Source: Tabrizicola sp. (GTDB taxonomy: Bacteria > Pseudomonadota > Alphaproteobacteria > Rhodobacterales > Rhodobacteraceae). Taken from it: a DNA stretch of 35,391 nucleotides. Numbering within the stretch: position 1 is the stretch's first letter; the number at the start of each line of letters is the position of its first letter. The notes beneath the pieces are model-generated. The model made no database searches, was not told where the DNA came from, and worked only from the letters and a program-made list of their open reading frames with translations. Of the stretch, positions 15,612 to 23,876 are shown piece after piece. Location: positions 1-35,391 of the forward strand of contig JAEULQ010000016.1 in NCBI GenBank assembly GCA_016792685.1. Direction: 5' to 3'. Position numbers and translations under genes: made by a program.

Positions 15612-18044
15612 TTACTTCCGCGGGCCCTTCGGCGGGACGAAGCGTTTGGACGTGTCGCGGGCGTCGGTCTTCGGCTTGGCGGGGCGATCGGAAGCCCCGG
15701 CCTTGTCGAAGGGACGCTTGCCGCCTGCGGCATGGCTCTTGAACCCGCCCGCCTTGCCAGCGCTATCGCGTTTCACGAAGGGACGCGCGTCGTCGCCCCG
15801 GGGTGCATAGGTCTTTTTGGCCGGGCGCTCGCCATCCTCGCGCGGCTTGAAGCCTTCACCCCGCGGGGCATAGGGCTTTTTCGCCGGAAGGTCGCCGTCT
15901 TCGCGGGGCTTGTAGCCCTCGGACCGGGGTTTGTAGCCTTCGGTCTTGGCGGCATAGGGCTTGCGGGCCGGGGCTTCACCCTCGGCGCGCGGCTTGTAGC
16001 CCTCGCTGCGGGGTTTGTAACCCTCGCTCTTGCCCTTGTAACCCTCGCTGGCGTGGCTTTTGTAGCCCGTGGCCCGGGCGGGTTTGTCGGGCGAACCGCC
16101 GTGGCTTTTGAACCCGGTCGAGCGGGGGGCCGATTTCTGGTCGGGCGACCAGCGCGGTTTGCGCGGGCGGTCGTCGCTGGCCTCGGCCTCGGCGCGCGGC
16201 GCGCGCTCGGCATAGGGCTTGGCAGGACGATCGCTTTCCTCGCGCCGCTGGTAGGGACGCTCTTCGCGCTTTTCCTTCCAGTCGGGGCGGGCTTCCGTGG
16301 GCGTCACCCGCGGGCGGTCTTCATATTTCGGCTTGGGCTTCGGCTCATAGGTCTTGCGCGGCGCTGGGGCCACTTCGCCCTCCTCGACCACGCGGGGCGG
16401 TTTCGGCGTGTAAGCGGGCTTTTCGCGGCGTTCGGGTTTGGCGAAACGCGGCTTGTCGAAGTCGGGCTCGCCCTCGATGCGGTCCATCATCAGGCCCTTG
16501 TCGAGTTCAACCTGAGTGCCAAAACGGGGGGCCAGCGCTTCGGCGATCTGCACGAAGGTTTCGTCCTCGCGCACCCGGATCGCGCCGATACCGTCCTTGG
16601 CGATGCTGCCCGCATCGCAGATCTTCGGCAAAAGCCAGCGCGCCTCGGCCCGGCCAGCGCGGCCGACCGAGATGCGGAACCAGACCGAGGGGCCGAACTC
16701 ACCACGCTCGCGCGGGGCGGAGGGCGGGGGCACGGGGAGGTCGGTCGACAGGACCTCGGGGGCCGAGCGGCCTTCGCGCCAGAGCCGGACGAAGGCGGCG
16801 GCGAGGGCTTCGGGGCCAAACTGTTCGAGAAGATCGGCGGCGATGCCGGATTCCTCGCCGATGGGGGCCGTCAGCGCGGGGTGTTCCAGGATGCGCAGGT
16901 CGTCCTTGGCCTGCACGTCATCGGCCCCCGGGGCCGCGCCCCATTCGGCCACGACCTTGGCACCCGAGAGCAGGCGCTGTGCCTTCTTGTATTCGGCAGG
17001 CGTCACGATCAGGGCCGAGACGCCCTTCTTGCCCGCGCGGCCGGTGCGGCCTGAGCGGTGCAGCAGCGTCTCAGAGTTCGAGGGCAGGTCGGCGTGGATC
17101 ACCAGCTCCAGCCCCGGCAGGTCGATGCCGCGCGCGGCGACATCGGTCGCGATGCAGACCCTGGCGCGACCATCGCGGAGCGCCTGCAGGGCATGGGTGC
17201 GTTCCTGCTGCGAAAGTTCGCCTGAGAGGGCCACGACCTGGAAGCCCCGATTGCCCATCCGGGCCAGAAGGTGGTTCACGTTCACCCTTGTCTTGCAGAA
17301 GACAATTGCGGTGCGGGCATCGTGGAAACGCAGGATGTTGAAGATCGCATGTTCGCGGTCGCGGACCGCCACGCTGAAGGCGCGGTATTCGATGTCGACA
17401 TGCTGCTTGGCCTCGCCCTGGGCCTGGATGCGCAGTGCGTCTTTCTGGAATTCCCCGGCGAGCTTTTCGATCTCCTTCGGCACAGTGGCCGAGAACATCA
17501 GGGTGCGGCGCCCCTCGGGGGCGGCGGCGAGGATGAATTCCAGATCCTCGGCGAATCCGAGGTCGAGCATCTCGTCCGCTTCGTCCAGCACCACGGCGCG
17601 GAGGCCGGAAAGGTCAAGCGAGCCACGTTCGATATGGTCACGAAGACGGCCGGGGGTGCCGACGACGATATGCGCGCCGCGTTCGAGCGCCCGGCGTTCG
17701 GTCCGGTAGTCCATGCCGCCGACGCAGGTGGCAAGCTTGGCCTGCGCGCCGGCGTAAAGCCATTCCAGTTCGCGGGCGACCTGCAGGGCAAGCTCGCGGG
17801 TTGGGGCGATGGCCAGCGCGATGGGCTTGTCGGCATAAAGAAGCACGTCCTGGCCGTTCAGGATCTCTGGCGCGATCGCCAGGCCGAAGGCCACGGTCTT
17901 GCCTGAACCGGTTTGCGCCGAAACCAGCATGTCGCGCCCGGCGACGCCTTCGGCGAGGACAGCGTCCTGCACGGAAGTCAGGCTCTCATAGCCCTTGTCA
18001 GCCAATGCCTTCGCCAGCGGCGCGGCCACGTTATCAATCGTCAT
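15612..18044 (-). CDS. DEAD-box RNA helicase with long basic repetitive C-terminal tail
   Basis: 810 residues from the ATG at 18044. The frame is open further upstream through the tRNA gene, but that part is not coding. Helicase motifs in order: AQTGSGKT (43-50), PTREL (81-85), DEAD (154-157), SAT (185-187), [12 protein letters not shown] (299-310) and [10 protein letters not shown] (329-338). Residues about 452-520 ([20 protein letters not shown]) look like a DbpA/CsdA-type RNA-binding domain. Residues about 520-810 are a disordered Lys/Arg/Pro/Gly tail with repeats of [18 protein letters not shown] and GFKSHG. CsdA/DeaD-like helicases act in ribosome assembly and mRNA decay, mainly in the cold; the tail probably binds RNA non-specifically. 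Confidence 0.93.
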   Translation of the reverse strand: MTIDNVAAPLAKALADKGYESLTSVQDAVLAEGVAGRDMLVSAQTGSGKTVAFGLAIAPEILNGQDVLLYADKPIALAIAPTRELALQVARELEWLYAGAQAKLATCVGGMDYRTERRALERGAHIVVGTPGRLRDHIERGSLDLSGLRAVVLDEADEMLDLGFAEDLEFILAAAPEGRRTLMFSATVPKEIEKLAGEFQKDALRIQAQGEAKQHVDIEYRAFSVAVRDREHAIFNILRFHDARTAIVFCKTRVNVNHLLARMGNRGFQVVALSGELSQQERTHALQALRDGRARVCIATDVAARGIDLPGLELVIHADLPSNSETLLHRSGRTGRAGKKGVSALIVTPAEYKKAQRLLSGAKVVAEWGAAPGADDVQAKDDLRILEHPALTAPIGEESGIAADLLEQFGPEALAAAFVRLWREGRSAPEVLSTDLPVPPPSAPRERGEFGPSVWFRISVGRAGRAEARWLLPKICDAGSIAKDGIGAIRVREDETFVQIAEALAPRFGTQVELDKGLMMDRIEGEPDFDKPRFAKPERREKPAYTPKPPRVVEEGEVAPAPRKTYEPKPKPKYEDRPRVTPTEARPDWKEKREERPYQRREESDRPAKPYAERAPRAEAEASDDRPRKPRWSPDQKSAPRSTGFKSHGGSPDKPARATGYKSHASEGYKGKSEGYKPRSEGYKPRAEGEAPARKPYAAKTEGYKPRSEGYKPREDGDLPAKKPYAPRGEGFKPREDGERPAKKTYAPRGDDARPFVKRDSAGKAGGFKSHAAGGKRPFDKAGASDRPAKPKTDARDTSKRFVPPKGPRK

Positions 18045-18189
18045 GATGTCTTTCCAAAGGGGGGCGCAGCTTGCACCCGATGTGCCATACGGCCCCTGTC
18101 CCTTTGGTGCGGGCCTCCTCGCCCACAGTTCCGGAATCTCGACCGTGGGGGGCCAGTATCTGAAAGCCCGGGGGCTGTACAGGCCCAGA

Positions 18190-18227
18190 AAACCGAAGGC
18201 CACGCCCCTTTTCGGGAGCGCGGCCTT
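18190..18227 (-). terminator. Terminator of the tRNA-Leu gene
   Basis: On the minus strand, AAGGCC (18227-18222) pairs with GGCCTT (18201-18196); inner bases pair with two mismatches around a GAAAA-type loop, and the stem is followed by CGGTTTTC. It lies 6 bp after the encoded CCA end. Confidence 0.7.
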
Positions 18228-18232
18228 GGGAA

Positions 18233-18317
18233 TGGTGCCCAGAAGAGGACTCGAACCTCCACGCCTTGCAGCGCTGGTACCTGAAACCAGTGCGTCTACC
18301 AATTCCGCCATCTGGGC
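18233..18317 (-). tRNA. tRNA-Leu (anticodon CAG)
   Basis: 85 nt including an encoded CCA end. The acceptor stem GCCCAGA pairs with TCTGGGC. The D-arm contains GCGGAATTGGTAGACGC, typical of tRNA-Leu. The anticodon stem CTGGT/ACCAG encloses the loop TTCAGGT (anticodon CAG, reading CUG). A long variable arm (class II tRNA) and the T-loop GGTTCGAGTCC follow. CUG is the dominant leucine codon in this GC-rich genome, which fits a dedicated tRNA. Confidence 0.97.
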
Positions 18318-18327
18318 ACTGATGGGC

Positions 18328-18356
18328 GATGTAACGACGCGATTTGGCAGAGTCAA
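18328..18356 (-). promoter_or_regulatory. Sigma-70-type promoter of the tRNA-Leu gene
   Basis: On the minus strand: -35 TTGACT (18356-18351), exactly 17 bp, then -10 TACATC (18333-18328), ending 10 bp before the tRNA 5' end. A 12-bp palindrome GCGAAATTTCGC (18367-18378) stands just upstream. Confidence 0.7.
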
Positions 18357-18468
18357 CGGCCCCTTGGCGAAATTTCGCAGCGCTGCTTTTGCCTTGCCCG
18401 TGCGGGGCGGCGGGGATATTCAATCGGCGAGTTTCCGGTGCCCGTCGGGCGCCTGTGGAGGGATGCGC

Positions 18469-19455
18469 ATGAGCAAGCTTGTCACCATCTTCGGCGGTTC
18501 GGGCTTTGTCGGCCGGTATATCGCCCGGCGCATGGCGAAAGAGGGCTGGCGGGTGCGCGTGGCCTGCCGCCGCCCGAACGAGGCGCTGTTCGTCCGGCCC
18601 TATGGCGTGCCGGGACAGGTGGAGCCGGTCTTCTGCAACATCCGCGATGATGCCAGCGTTCGGGCGGTGACCCGGGGTGCGGATGCGGTGGTGAACTGCG
18701 TGGGAACCTTCCAGCGCGGCGGCAGGAACAACTTTGATGCGGTTCAGACGGAAGGTGCGGGCCGGATTGCCCGGATCGCCGCCGAAGAGGGTGTCGGACA
18801 TCTGGTCCAGATCTCGTCCATCGGGGCGGACCCGGCTGGCGACAGTGACTATGCCCGGACCAAGGGCGAGGGCGAGGCAGCCGTTCTGGCGGCTTTCCCG
18901 ACGGCAGTGATCCTGCGGCCTTCGGTGATCTTCGGGACCGAGGACGGCTTCTTCAACCGCTTTGCCGCGATGACCCGGTTTGGGCCGGTGCTTCCTGTCG
19001 TTGGGGCGAATACCAGGTTCCAGCCGGTGCATGTGGATGACGTCGCCCAGGCGGCCGTGAAGGGCGCGTTGGGTCAGGCCGCGCCTGGCGTCTATGAACT
19101 TGGCGGGCCGGAGGTTGTTACGTTCCGCGGCCTGATGGGCCGGATGCTGACGCTGGTGAAGCGTCGCCGCGCAGTGGTGAACCTGCCCTTCTTCATCGCT
19201 CGGATCATGGCGTCCGGGTTTGATGCCGTGCAGGCGGTGACCCTGGGTCTGATCGAGAACAAGGTCCTGACCAGAGATCAGGTCACGAGCCTGCAGCATG
19301 ACAACGTGGTGGGCGCGGATGCAAAGGGCCTCGCCGACCTTGGCATCAGCCCGACGTCGATGGAGGCAGTCCTGCCGGAGTACCTCTGGCGCTATCGCCC
19401 CTCGGGTCAGTACGCGGCAATCAAGGATTCGGCCAAGAACCTGAAGAAGGCCTGA
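18469..19455 (+). CDS. Complex I NDUFA9-subunit-family atypical SDR protein
   Basis: 328 residues from the ATG at 18469, with GGAGGG six bases upstream; the ATG at 18463 touches that site and is too close. The NAD(P)-binding motif is [17 protein letters not shown] (GGSGFVG at 9-15), followed by [24 protein letters not shown], a [10 protein letters not shown] block with Tyr/Lys, [10 protein letters not shown] and [12 protein letters not shown]. The order and motifs match NDUFA9-like atypical short-chain dehydrogenases; in mitochondria NDUFA9 is a complex I accessory subunit, and in alphaproteobacteria the homologue is probably associated with complex I or quinone synthesis. No nuo genes are in the window. 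It is followed 4 bp later by uppP. Confidence 0.9.
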   Translation: MSKLVTIFGGSGFVGRYIARRMAKEGWRVRVACRRPNEALFVRPYGVPGQVEPVFCNIRDDASVRAVTRGADAVVNCVGTFQRGGRNNFDAVQTEGAGRIARIAAEEGVGHLVQISSIGADPAGDSDYARTKGEGEAAVLAAFPTAVILRPSVIFGTEDGFFNRFAAMTRFGPVLPVVGANTRFQPVHVDDVAQAAVKGALGQAAPGVYELGGPEVVTFRGLMGRMLTLVKRRRAVVNLPFFIARIMASGFDAVQAVTLGLIENKVLTRDQVTSLQHDNVVGADAKGLADLGISPTSMEAVLPEYLWRYRPSGQYAAIKDSAKNLKKA

Positions 19456-19459
19456 GCGG

Positions 19460-20260
19460 TTGGACACAACCCTGACGGCGGCGCTCCTTGGACTGCTGGA
19501 GGGGCTGACAGAGTTCCTTCCGGTCTCGTCGACCGGCCACATCCTGTTGGCCGGGCATTTCCTGGGATTTGAATCCAAGGGAAAGACCTTCGAGGTTGTC
19601 ATCCAGCTTGGGGCGATCCTGGCGCTCTTCTCGGTCTATGCCACGCTTCTGATGCGTCTGGTTCTTGGCGCAAGGCGGGACGAGGCGTCACGACGCGCGC
19701 TTGTCTCGCTCTTGCTTGCCTTTCTTCCGGCTGTCGTTGTCGGGGTCCTGGCGCATGAGTTCGTCAAGACCGTGCTTTTCGAGACGCCGCTGCTGATCGC
19801 CGTCATGCTGATCCTTGGGGGCGTGATCCTGCTGGTGATCGACCGGATCGCACCGGAGCCTGGCCATCACGATGCCCTGAAGCTGCCATTTGGCAAATCG
19901 CTGGTCATCGGGCTTTTTCAGTGCACGGCTCTGGTGCCGGGCGTTTCCCGGTCCGGGGCGACCATCGTCGGTGCGCTTCTGCTTGGGGTCGAGAAGCGGG
20001 CGGCGGCGGAATTCTCGTTTCTGCTGTCCCTGCCGACAATGGGCGCGGCGGTGGCCTATGACCTCTTTCAGAATCGGGCTGTTCTGGATTTCGGGGCCTT
20101 GTGGGAAATTGCGATCGGCTTTGCCGTGGCATTCATCACCGCGATCCTGGTGGTACGCTGGGTGCTGAACTACATCAGCCGCAAGGGCTATGCCCTGTTC
20201 GGATGGTGGCGAATCATCGTTGGCAGCGTGGCTCTCGTGGCGCTTTTGCTGGGGTTCTAG
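19460..20260 (+). CDS. uppP: Undecaprenyl-diphosphate phosphatase
   Basis: 266 residues from a TTG start, 4 bp after the preceding stop. Integral membrane enzyme (BacA/UppP) that recycles the lipid carrier of peptidoglycan and O-antigen synthesis and gives bacitracin resistance when abundant. Both active-site motifs are present: EGLTEFLPVSSTGH (14-27) and PGVSRSGATI (near 161). About eight hydrophobic segments are visible. Translational coupling to the NDUFA9-like gene is likely from the spacing. Confidence 0.97.
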   Translation: MDTTLTAALLGLLEGLTEFLPVSSTGHILLAGHFLGFESKGKTFEVVIQLGAILALFSVYATLLMRLVLGARRDEASRRALVSLLLAFLPAVVVGVLAHEFVKTVLFETPLLIAVMLILGGVILLVIDRIAPEPGHHDALKLPFGKSLVIGLFQCTALVPGVSRSGATIVGALLLGVEKRAAAEFSFLLSLPTMGAAVAYDLFQNRAVLDFGALWEIAIGFAVAFITAILVVRWVLNYISRKGYALFGWWRIIVGSVALVALLLGF

Positions 20261-20419
20261 CAGGTCTGGAAACTATACTGACCTATTTAACCAAAAGAAG
20301 GGCAGAAATCCTGCCGCTTCTGGCAAGAAACTCGCAAATAGGTAAACTGTACTGACTTTTATTGAATCCTGAACCGCGCTACGACATCGCTCCCGGAAGA
20401 CTCGTTGGGAGGCGCAGCC
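20261..20419. promoter_or_regulatory. AT-rich leader between uppP and gltD with repeats
   Basis: 159 bp without a gene. It holds two imperfect copies of AAACTRTACTGACY at 20270-20283 and 20344-20357, 74 bp apart, and a small hairpin GGCAG/CTGCC (20301-20315) between them that might end the uppP transcript. This spacer should contain the promoter of the gltD-gltB cluster; I cannot fix a -35/-10 pair with confidence. Confidence 0.5.
20407..20412 (+). promoter_or_regulatory. Shine-Dalgarno that decides the gltD start
   Basis: GGGAGG at 20407-20412, seven bases before the ATG at 20420; this rules out the upstream TTG at 20405. Confidence 0.8.
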
Positions 20420-21856
20420 ATGGCCACGCAGAAGATGCTGAAATTCGTCACTGTCGGCAAAGAGATGCCGGAAAAGCGTGACGCATCCTCGCGCGCGCAG
20501 GATTTCCACGAGATTTACCAGGAGTTCGCCCATCGCAAGGCAGCCGAGCAGGCCAGCCGCTGCAGTCAGTGCGGCGTGCCCTATTGCCAGTCGCATTGCC
20601 CCTTGCACAACAACATCCCCGATTGGCTGAAGCTGACCGCCGAGGGACGCCTGCAAGAGGCCTATGAGATCAGCCAGGCCACCAACACCTTCCCCGAGAT
20701 CTGCGGCCGCATCTGCCCGCAGGACCGGCTGTGCGAAGGCAACTGCGTCATCGAGCAATCCGGCCACGGCACGGTCACCATCGGCTCGGTCGAGAAATAC
20801 ATCACCGACACCGCCTGGGAGGAGGGCTGGGTCAAGCCGATCCGTCCTCATGCCGAACGCGCGGAATCGGTCGGCATCATCGGCGCGGGACCGGGCGGTC
20901 TGGCGGCGGCGGATGTGCTGCGGCGGCAGGGCGTGCAGGTCACGGTCTATGACCGCTATGACCGCGCGGGGGGCCTGCTGACCTATGGCATCCCCGGCTT
21001 CAAGCTGGAAAAAGATGTGGTCGAGCGGCGGAATGCGCAGCTGGCCGAGGGCGGAGTGAACTTTGTCCTGAATTGCACCGTGGGGCAGGACATCAGCTTT
21101 GATGCGATCCTTGGACAGCACGACGCGGTCCTGATCGCGACCGGGGTCTACAAGGCGCGCGACATCGAGGCGCCGGGTGTGGGCGCGCGCGGTATCGTGA
21201 AGGCGCTGGACTATCTGGCCGCCTCGAACCGCAAGGGCTTTGGCGACGAAGTGCCGGAGTTCGAGAGCGGCGAGCTGAACGCCAGCGGCAAGCGCGTGGT
21301 GGTGATCGGCGGCGGCGACACGGCGATGGACTGCGTCCGTACGGCAATCCGTCAGGGGGCCCTGTCGGTCAAGTGTCTGTACCGCCGCGACCGGGCGAAC
21401 ATGCCGGGCTCGCAGCGCGAAGTGCAGAACGCTGAGGAAGAAGGCGTTGAATTCGTGTGGCTTTCCGCGCCCAAGGGCTTCACCGGCGGCACGGAAGTCG
21501 AAGGCGTGATGGTGCAGAAGATGCGCCTTGGCGCGCCGGATGCCACGGGCCGCCAGTCGCCGGAAGTGATCGAGGGCGCGGACTATTTCGAACCCGCCGA
21601 TCTGGTGATCCAGGCGCTGGGCTTCGAGCCCGAAGAGCTGCCGACGCTCTGGGGCGTGCCCGAGCTGAAAGTGACCCGCTGGGGCACGATCAAGGCCGAT
21701 TTCCGCACCCATGCGACCAGCCTGCCCGGCGTCTATGCGGCGGGCGACATCGTGCGCGGCGCCTCGCTGGTGGTCTGGGCGATCCGCGACGGGCGCGAAG
21801 CGGCGGATGCGATCCTGGGCTATCTTTCCCAGACCGGGGCGGTGGCGGCGGAATAG
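20420..21856 (+). CDS. gltD: Glutamate synthase (NADPH) small subunit
   Basis: 478 residues. The beta subunit of GOGAT takes electrons from NADPH through FAD and passes them via Fe-S clusters to GltB, where glutamine plus 2-oxoglutarate give two glutamates. The N-terminal cluster domain has CSQCGVPYCQSHCPLHNNIP and CGRICPQDRLCEGNCV. FAD- and NADPH-binding Rossmann motifs are VGIIGAGPGGLAAADVLRR and VVVIGGGDTAMDCVRTA. The C-terminal AGDIVRGASLVVWAIRDGR is typical of the family. It is the first gene of the cluster; gltB follows after three other genes instead of preceding it. Confidence 0.97.
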   Translation: MATQKMLKFVTVGKEMPEKRDASSRAQDFHEIYQEFAHRKAAEQASRCSQCGVPYCQSHCPLHNNIPDWLKLTAEGRLQEAYEISQATNTFPEICGRICPQDRLCEGNCVIEQSGHGTVTIGSVEKYITDTAWEEGWVKPIRPHAERAESVGIIGAGPGGLAAADVLRRQGVQVTVYDRYDRAGGLLTYGIPGFKLEKDVVERRNAQLAEGGVNFVLNCTVGQDISFDAILGQHDAVLIATGVYKARDIEAPGVGARGIVKALDYLAASNRKGFGDEVPEFESGELNASGKRVVVIGGGDTAMDCVRTAIRQGALSVKCLYRRDRANMPGSQREVQNAEEEGVEFVWLSAPKGFTGGTEVEGVMVQKMRLGAPDATGRQSPEVIEGADYFEPADLVIQALGFEPEELPTLWGVPELKVTRWGTIKADFRTHATSLPGVYAAGDIVRGASLVVWAIRDGREAADAILGYLSQTGAVAAE

Positions 21857-21873
21857 TGAACGGTGGGTTAAGC

Positions 21874-21913
21874 GTCTGGCATGTGTCTGGCACCTGTCTG
21901 GCAAGCGTCTGGC
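21874..21913. repeat. Four GTCTGGC repeats in exact 11-bp phase
   Basis: GTCTGGC at 21874, 21885, 21896 and 21907, each exactly 11 bp apart, with variable bases between (ATGT, ACCT, AAGC, then GACT). The array starts 17 bp after the gltD stop and ends 65 bp before the next start. Confidence 0.8.
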
Positions 21914-21978
21914 GACTTTGACCGACCCGAGAGTTTGAAACGTCAGGACCTGTGACCTGATCCCAAGGTGCAACGGCA

Positions 21979-22674
21979 ATGCAAAAGCTTCTGATCCTTG
22001 CCTGTCTGACCGTCCCTGCGGCCCCGGCCTTTGCCGGGACCTGGACCGCGCCCGAGGGCTGCGAGGTCTTCCTGACCGTGCAGGCCAAGGCTTGCCGGGT
22101 TTCGCACTACTATACCTGCAGCGCGGATGCGCCCGGCGACCAGTGGCGGGTCGATATGGACCAGGAGGGGGAGTTCTTCTTCTCGCGCGTCGACAGCGAG
22201 GCGCAGTGGGTGGAGAGCTATGACCCGGTCAAGCAGGTGCTCGACCCCGCCCCCGCGGACCCGGCCAGCTTCTCGGAGCTGATCGCTGAGGGCATGGATA
22301 CCTGGGACTTCAGTCTGTCGAAGGAGGACGGCACCGGCAGCCGGGCCTCGGGCTATGATCGGCTGACGGGCGCGACGGTGGTGATCGACGGGATCACGCT
22401 GCAGGAAACCGAGGTGGATTTTACTGAATACGGCCGCGATGGCACGGTCCTGCGGCGGTCGCGGGGGAATGAATATGTGCATCCCGAATGGCGGCTGTTT
22501 TTCGCCGGGCCGGGTGAGACCGATCTGGGCGATGGCCAGTGGCTTCCGATTGATGGCTCGCCCGTGGAGTTCAACTTTCCGGGCGAGAAAGGGTTCCTTG
22601 CGACCCAACCGATCTATGACTGCGACGCGCTGACGGCCGAACTGCCGGTCTGGAGGGTCAGCCATGAGCCCTGA
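21979..22674 (+). CDS. Exported protein of unknown function in the glt cluster
   Basis: 231 residues. The signal peptide MQKLLILACLTVPAAPAFAG has a cleavage site AFA-G near residue 19. The mature protein is acidic with four cysteines (GCEVFL, KACRVSHYYTC, YDC), which could form disulfides in the periplasm, and no membrane segment. It contains ASGYDRLTGATVVIDGITLQ and EYVHPEWRLFFAGPG, which I do not recognise as a named domain. It lies between gltD and the other cluster genes, and the GFA-family gene starts inside its end (11-bp overlap). Link to glutamate synthesis is only by position. Confidence 0.83.
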   Translation: MQKLLILACLTVPAAPAFAGTWTAPEGCEVFLTVQAKACRVSHYYTCSADAPGDQWRVDMDQEGEFFFSRVDSEAQWVESYDPVKQVLDPAPADPASFSELIAEGMDTWDFSLSKEDGTGSRASGYDRLTGATVVIDGITLQETEVDFTEYGRDGTVLRRSRGNEYVHPEWRLFFAGPGETDLGDGQWLPIDGSPVEFNFPGEKGFLATQPIYDCDALTAELPVWRVSHEP

Positions 22675-23107
22675 GCGGGAAGGTGGCTGCCTTTGCGGGG
22701 CGGTACGGTTCAAGGCGCGGCTGACGGGGACGAATTTCGGCGTCTGTCACTGCCCGATGTGCCGGAAGTGGACCGGCTCGGCTTTGCTGGGGATCACGGT
22801 TCCGGCTGGGAACGTGGAATGGACTGGAGCGGAGCATATCGCCAAGCGCCAATCCTCGGGTTGGGGTGAGCGGGCGTGGTGCGCGGACTGCGGCTCTCCG
22901 GTCTGGTTCCGGGTCACGGTGGATGGGCCCTATGCGGGGAACCTGGAGCTGCCGGTGGGCACGTTCGACGACGCGAACGGGCTGATCATGACGAACGAGA
23001 TCTACATCGACCACAAGCCCGACAGCTATGCCTTTGCAGGCGAGGGTCGGAACGTTTTGACGCGAGCGCAGTGCATCGCCAAGTTCCCGATGCTAGGCAG
23101 CGCGTGA
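22664..23107 (+). CDS. GFA-family (CENP-V/GFA domain) zinc protein
   Basis: 147 residues, one GFA domain. Zinc ligands are visible as CLCG (Cys9, Cys11), CHCPMCRKW (Cys28, Cys30, Cys33) and CADCGS (Cys73, Cys76). The family is named for glutathione-dependent formaldehyde-activating enzyme, but most members have no proven activity. It starts 11 bp before the end of the upstream gene and ends 7 bp before the hydrolase gene, so it belongs to the same transcript. Confidence 0.9.
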   Translation: MSPEREGGCLCGAVRFKARLTGTNFGVCHCPMCRKWTGSALLGITVPAGNVEWTGAEHIAKRQSSGWGERAWCADCGSPVWFRVTVDGPYAGNLELPVGTFDDANGLIMTNEIYIDHKPDSYAFAGEGRNVLTRAQCIAKFPMLGSA

Positions 23108-23114
23108 GGCAGAG

Positions 23115-23876
23115 ATGACCCTCGAGCCCTACCTTGTCGAGCCGCCGCTCTATATCGACTACCTGCCGGGTACCAGCCGATTGCTGGTGCTTGCGTTCAG
23201 CGGTGTCGGCGACAGGCACAATCCGGTTCCAATGCCCGAAGGGACAGTGCTGACGGGGTGGGATGGGGTAAATCATGTGCTGTTTATCCGGGATGCAAGC
23301 CGCAGCTGGATGAATGCTCCCGGCATGATCGAAGCCTTGCAGGCAGCCGTCGCGCGGGCGGTCGAGGCGATCATGCCATCGCGGATTGTCGCCTTCGGCA
23401 ATTCAATGGGCGGCACGGCGGCACTGATCTATGCCAGCCTGAGCCGCCTGGACGCCGTGCTGGCCATTGTGCCCCAGTATTCGGTCAAGTCCGACCTCGT
23501 TCCCGAGGAGCGCCGCTGGAAGCATTTCAGCCGCAACATTGCGGAATGGCGGTTCCCGGCGGTGCCGACGCTTGAGGGTGTGAGCGGGGACGTGATGATC
23601 CTGCACGGCGGAGATGCGTTCGAGATGATCCATGCGCGCCGGTTCCGGACCGGGCCGAAGGTCGACCACTACGTCCTGCCGCAATACGGGCACTCGCTTG
23701 CGAGTGAACTAAAGAACAAGCAGGTCCTGCGGCCGCTGATGACGCAGGTTCTGGAAGGAAACATGCCCGAGGCGCGCGCGGTGGTGGAAGCCGCCGGCGG
23801 CCTGCGGTTTGCCGAATACTGGCAGCAACGCAAGATTGCCAAGAGAGAGAGACAGAGAAATGCCGCAGCAGTTTGA
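23115..23876 (+). CDS. Alpha/beta-hydrolase-fold protein
   Basis: 253 residues. The nucleophile elbow is FGNSMGG (Ser97), with probable acid at HGGDAFE (Asp167) and catalytic His in PQYGHSL (His193); these fit the alpha/beta hydrolase order. A conserved-looking middle block, VPQYSVKSDLVPEERRWKHF, follows strand 6. The substrate is not recognisable. The end of the gene overlaps the gltB start by 17 bp, so expression is likely coupled to gltB. The last residues (RKIAKRERQR) are strongly basic. Confidence 0.83.
   Translation: MTLEPYLVEPPLYIDYLPGTSRLLVLAFSGVGDRHNPVPMPEGTVLTGWDGVNHVLFIRDASRSWMNAPGMIEALQAAVARAVEAIMPSRIVAFGNSMGGTAALIYASLSRLDAVLAIVPQYSVKSDLVPEERRWKHFSRNIAEWRFPAVPTLEGVSGDVMILHGGDAFEMIHARRFRTGPKVDHYVLPQYGHSLASELKNKQVLRPLMTQVLEGNMPEARAVVEAAGGLRFAEYWQQRKIAKRERQRNAAAV

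Noticed and set aside
15594-17054. Plus-strand glycine-rich open frame opposite the helicase tail
   Set aside because: Its Gly/Ala/Leu-rich periodic sequence mirrors the repetitive helicase tail on the other strand; no independent start or family match.
18045-18356. N-terminal extension of the DEAD-box helicase frame to a 914-residue protein
   Set aside because: The extension runs through the tRNA-Leu gene and its terminator; family similarity begins at the ATG at 18044.
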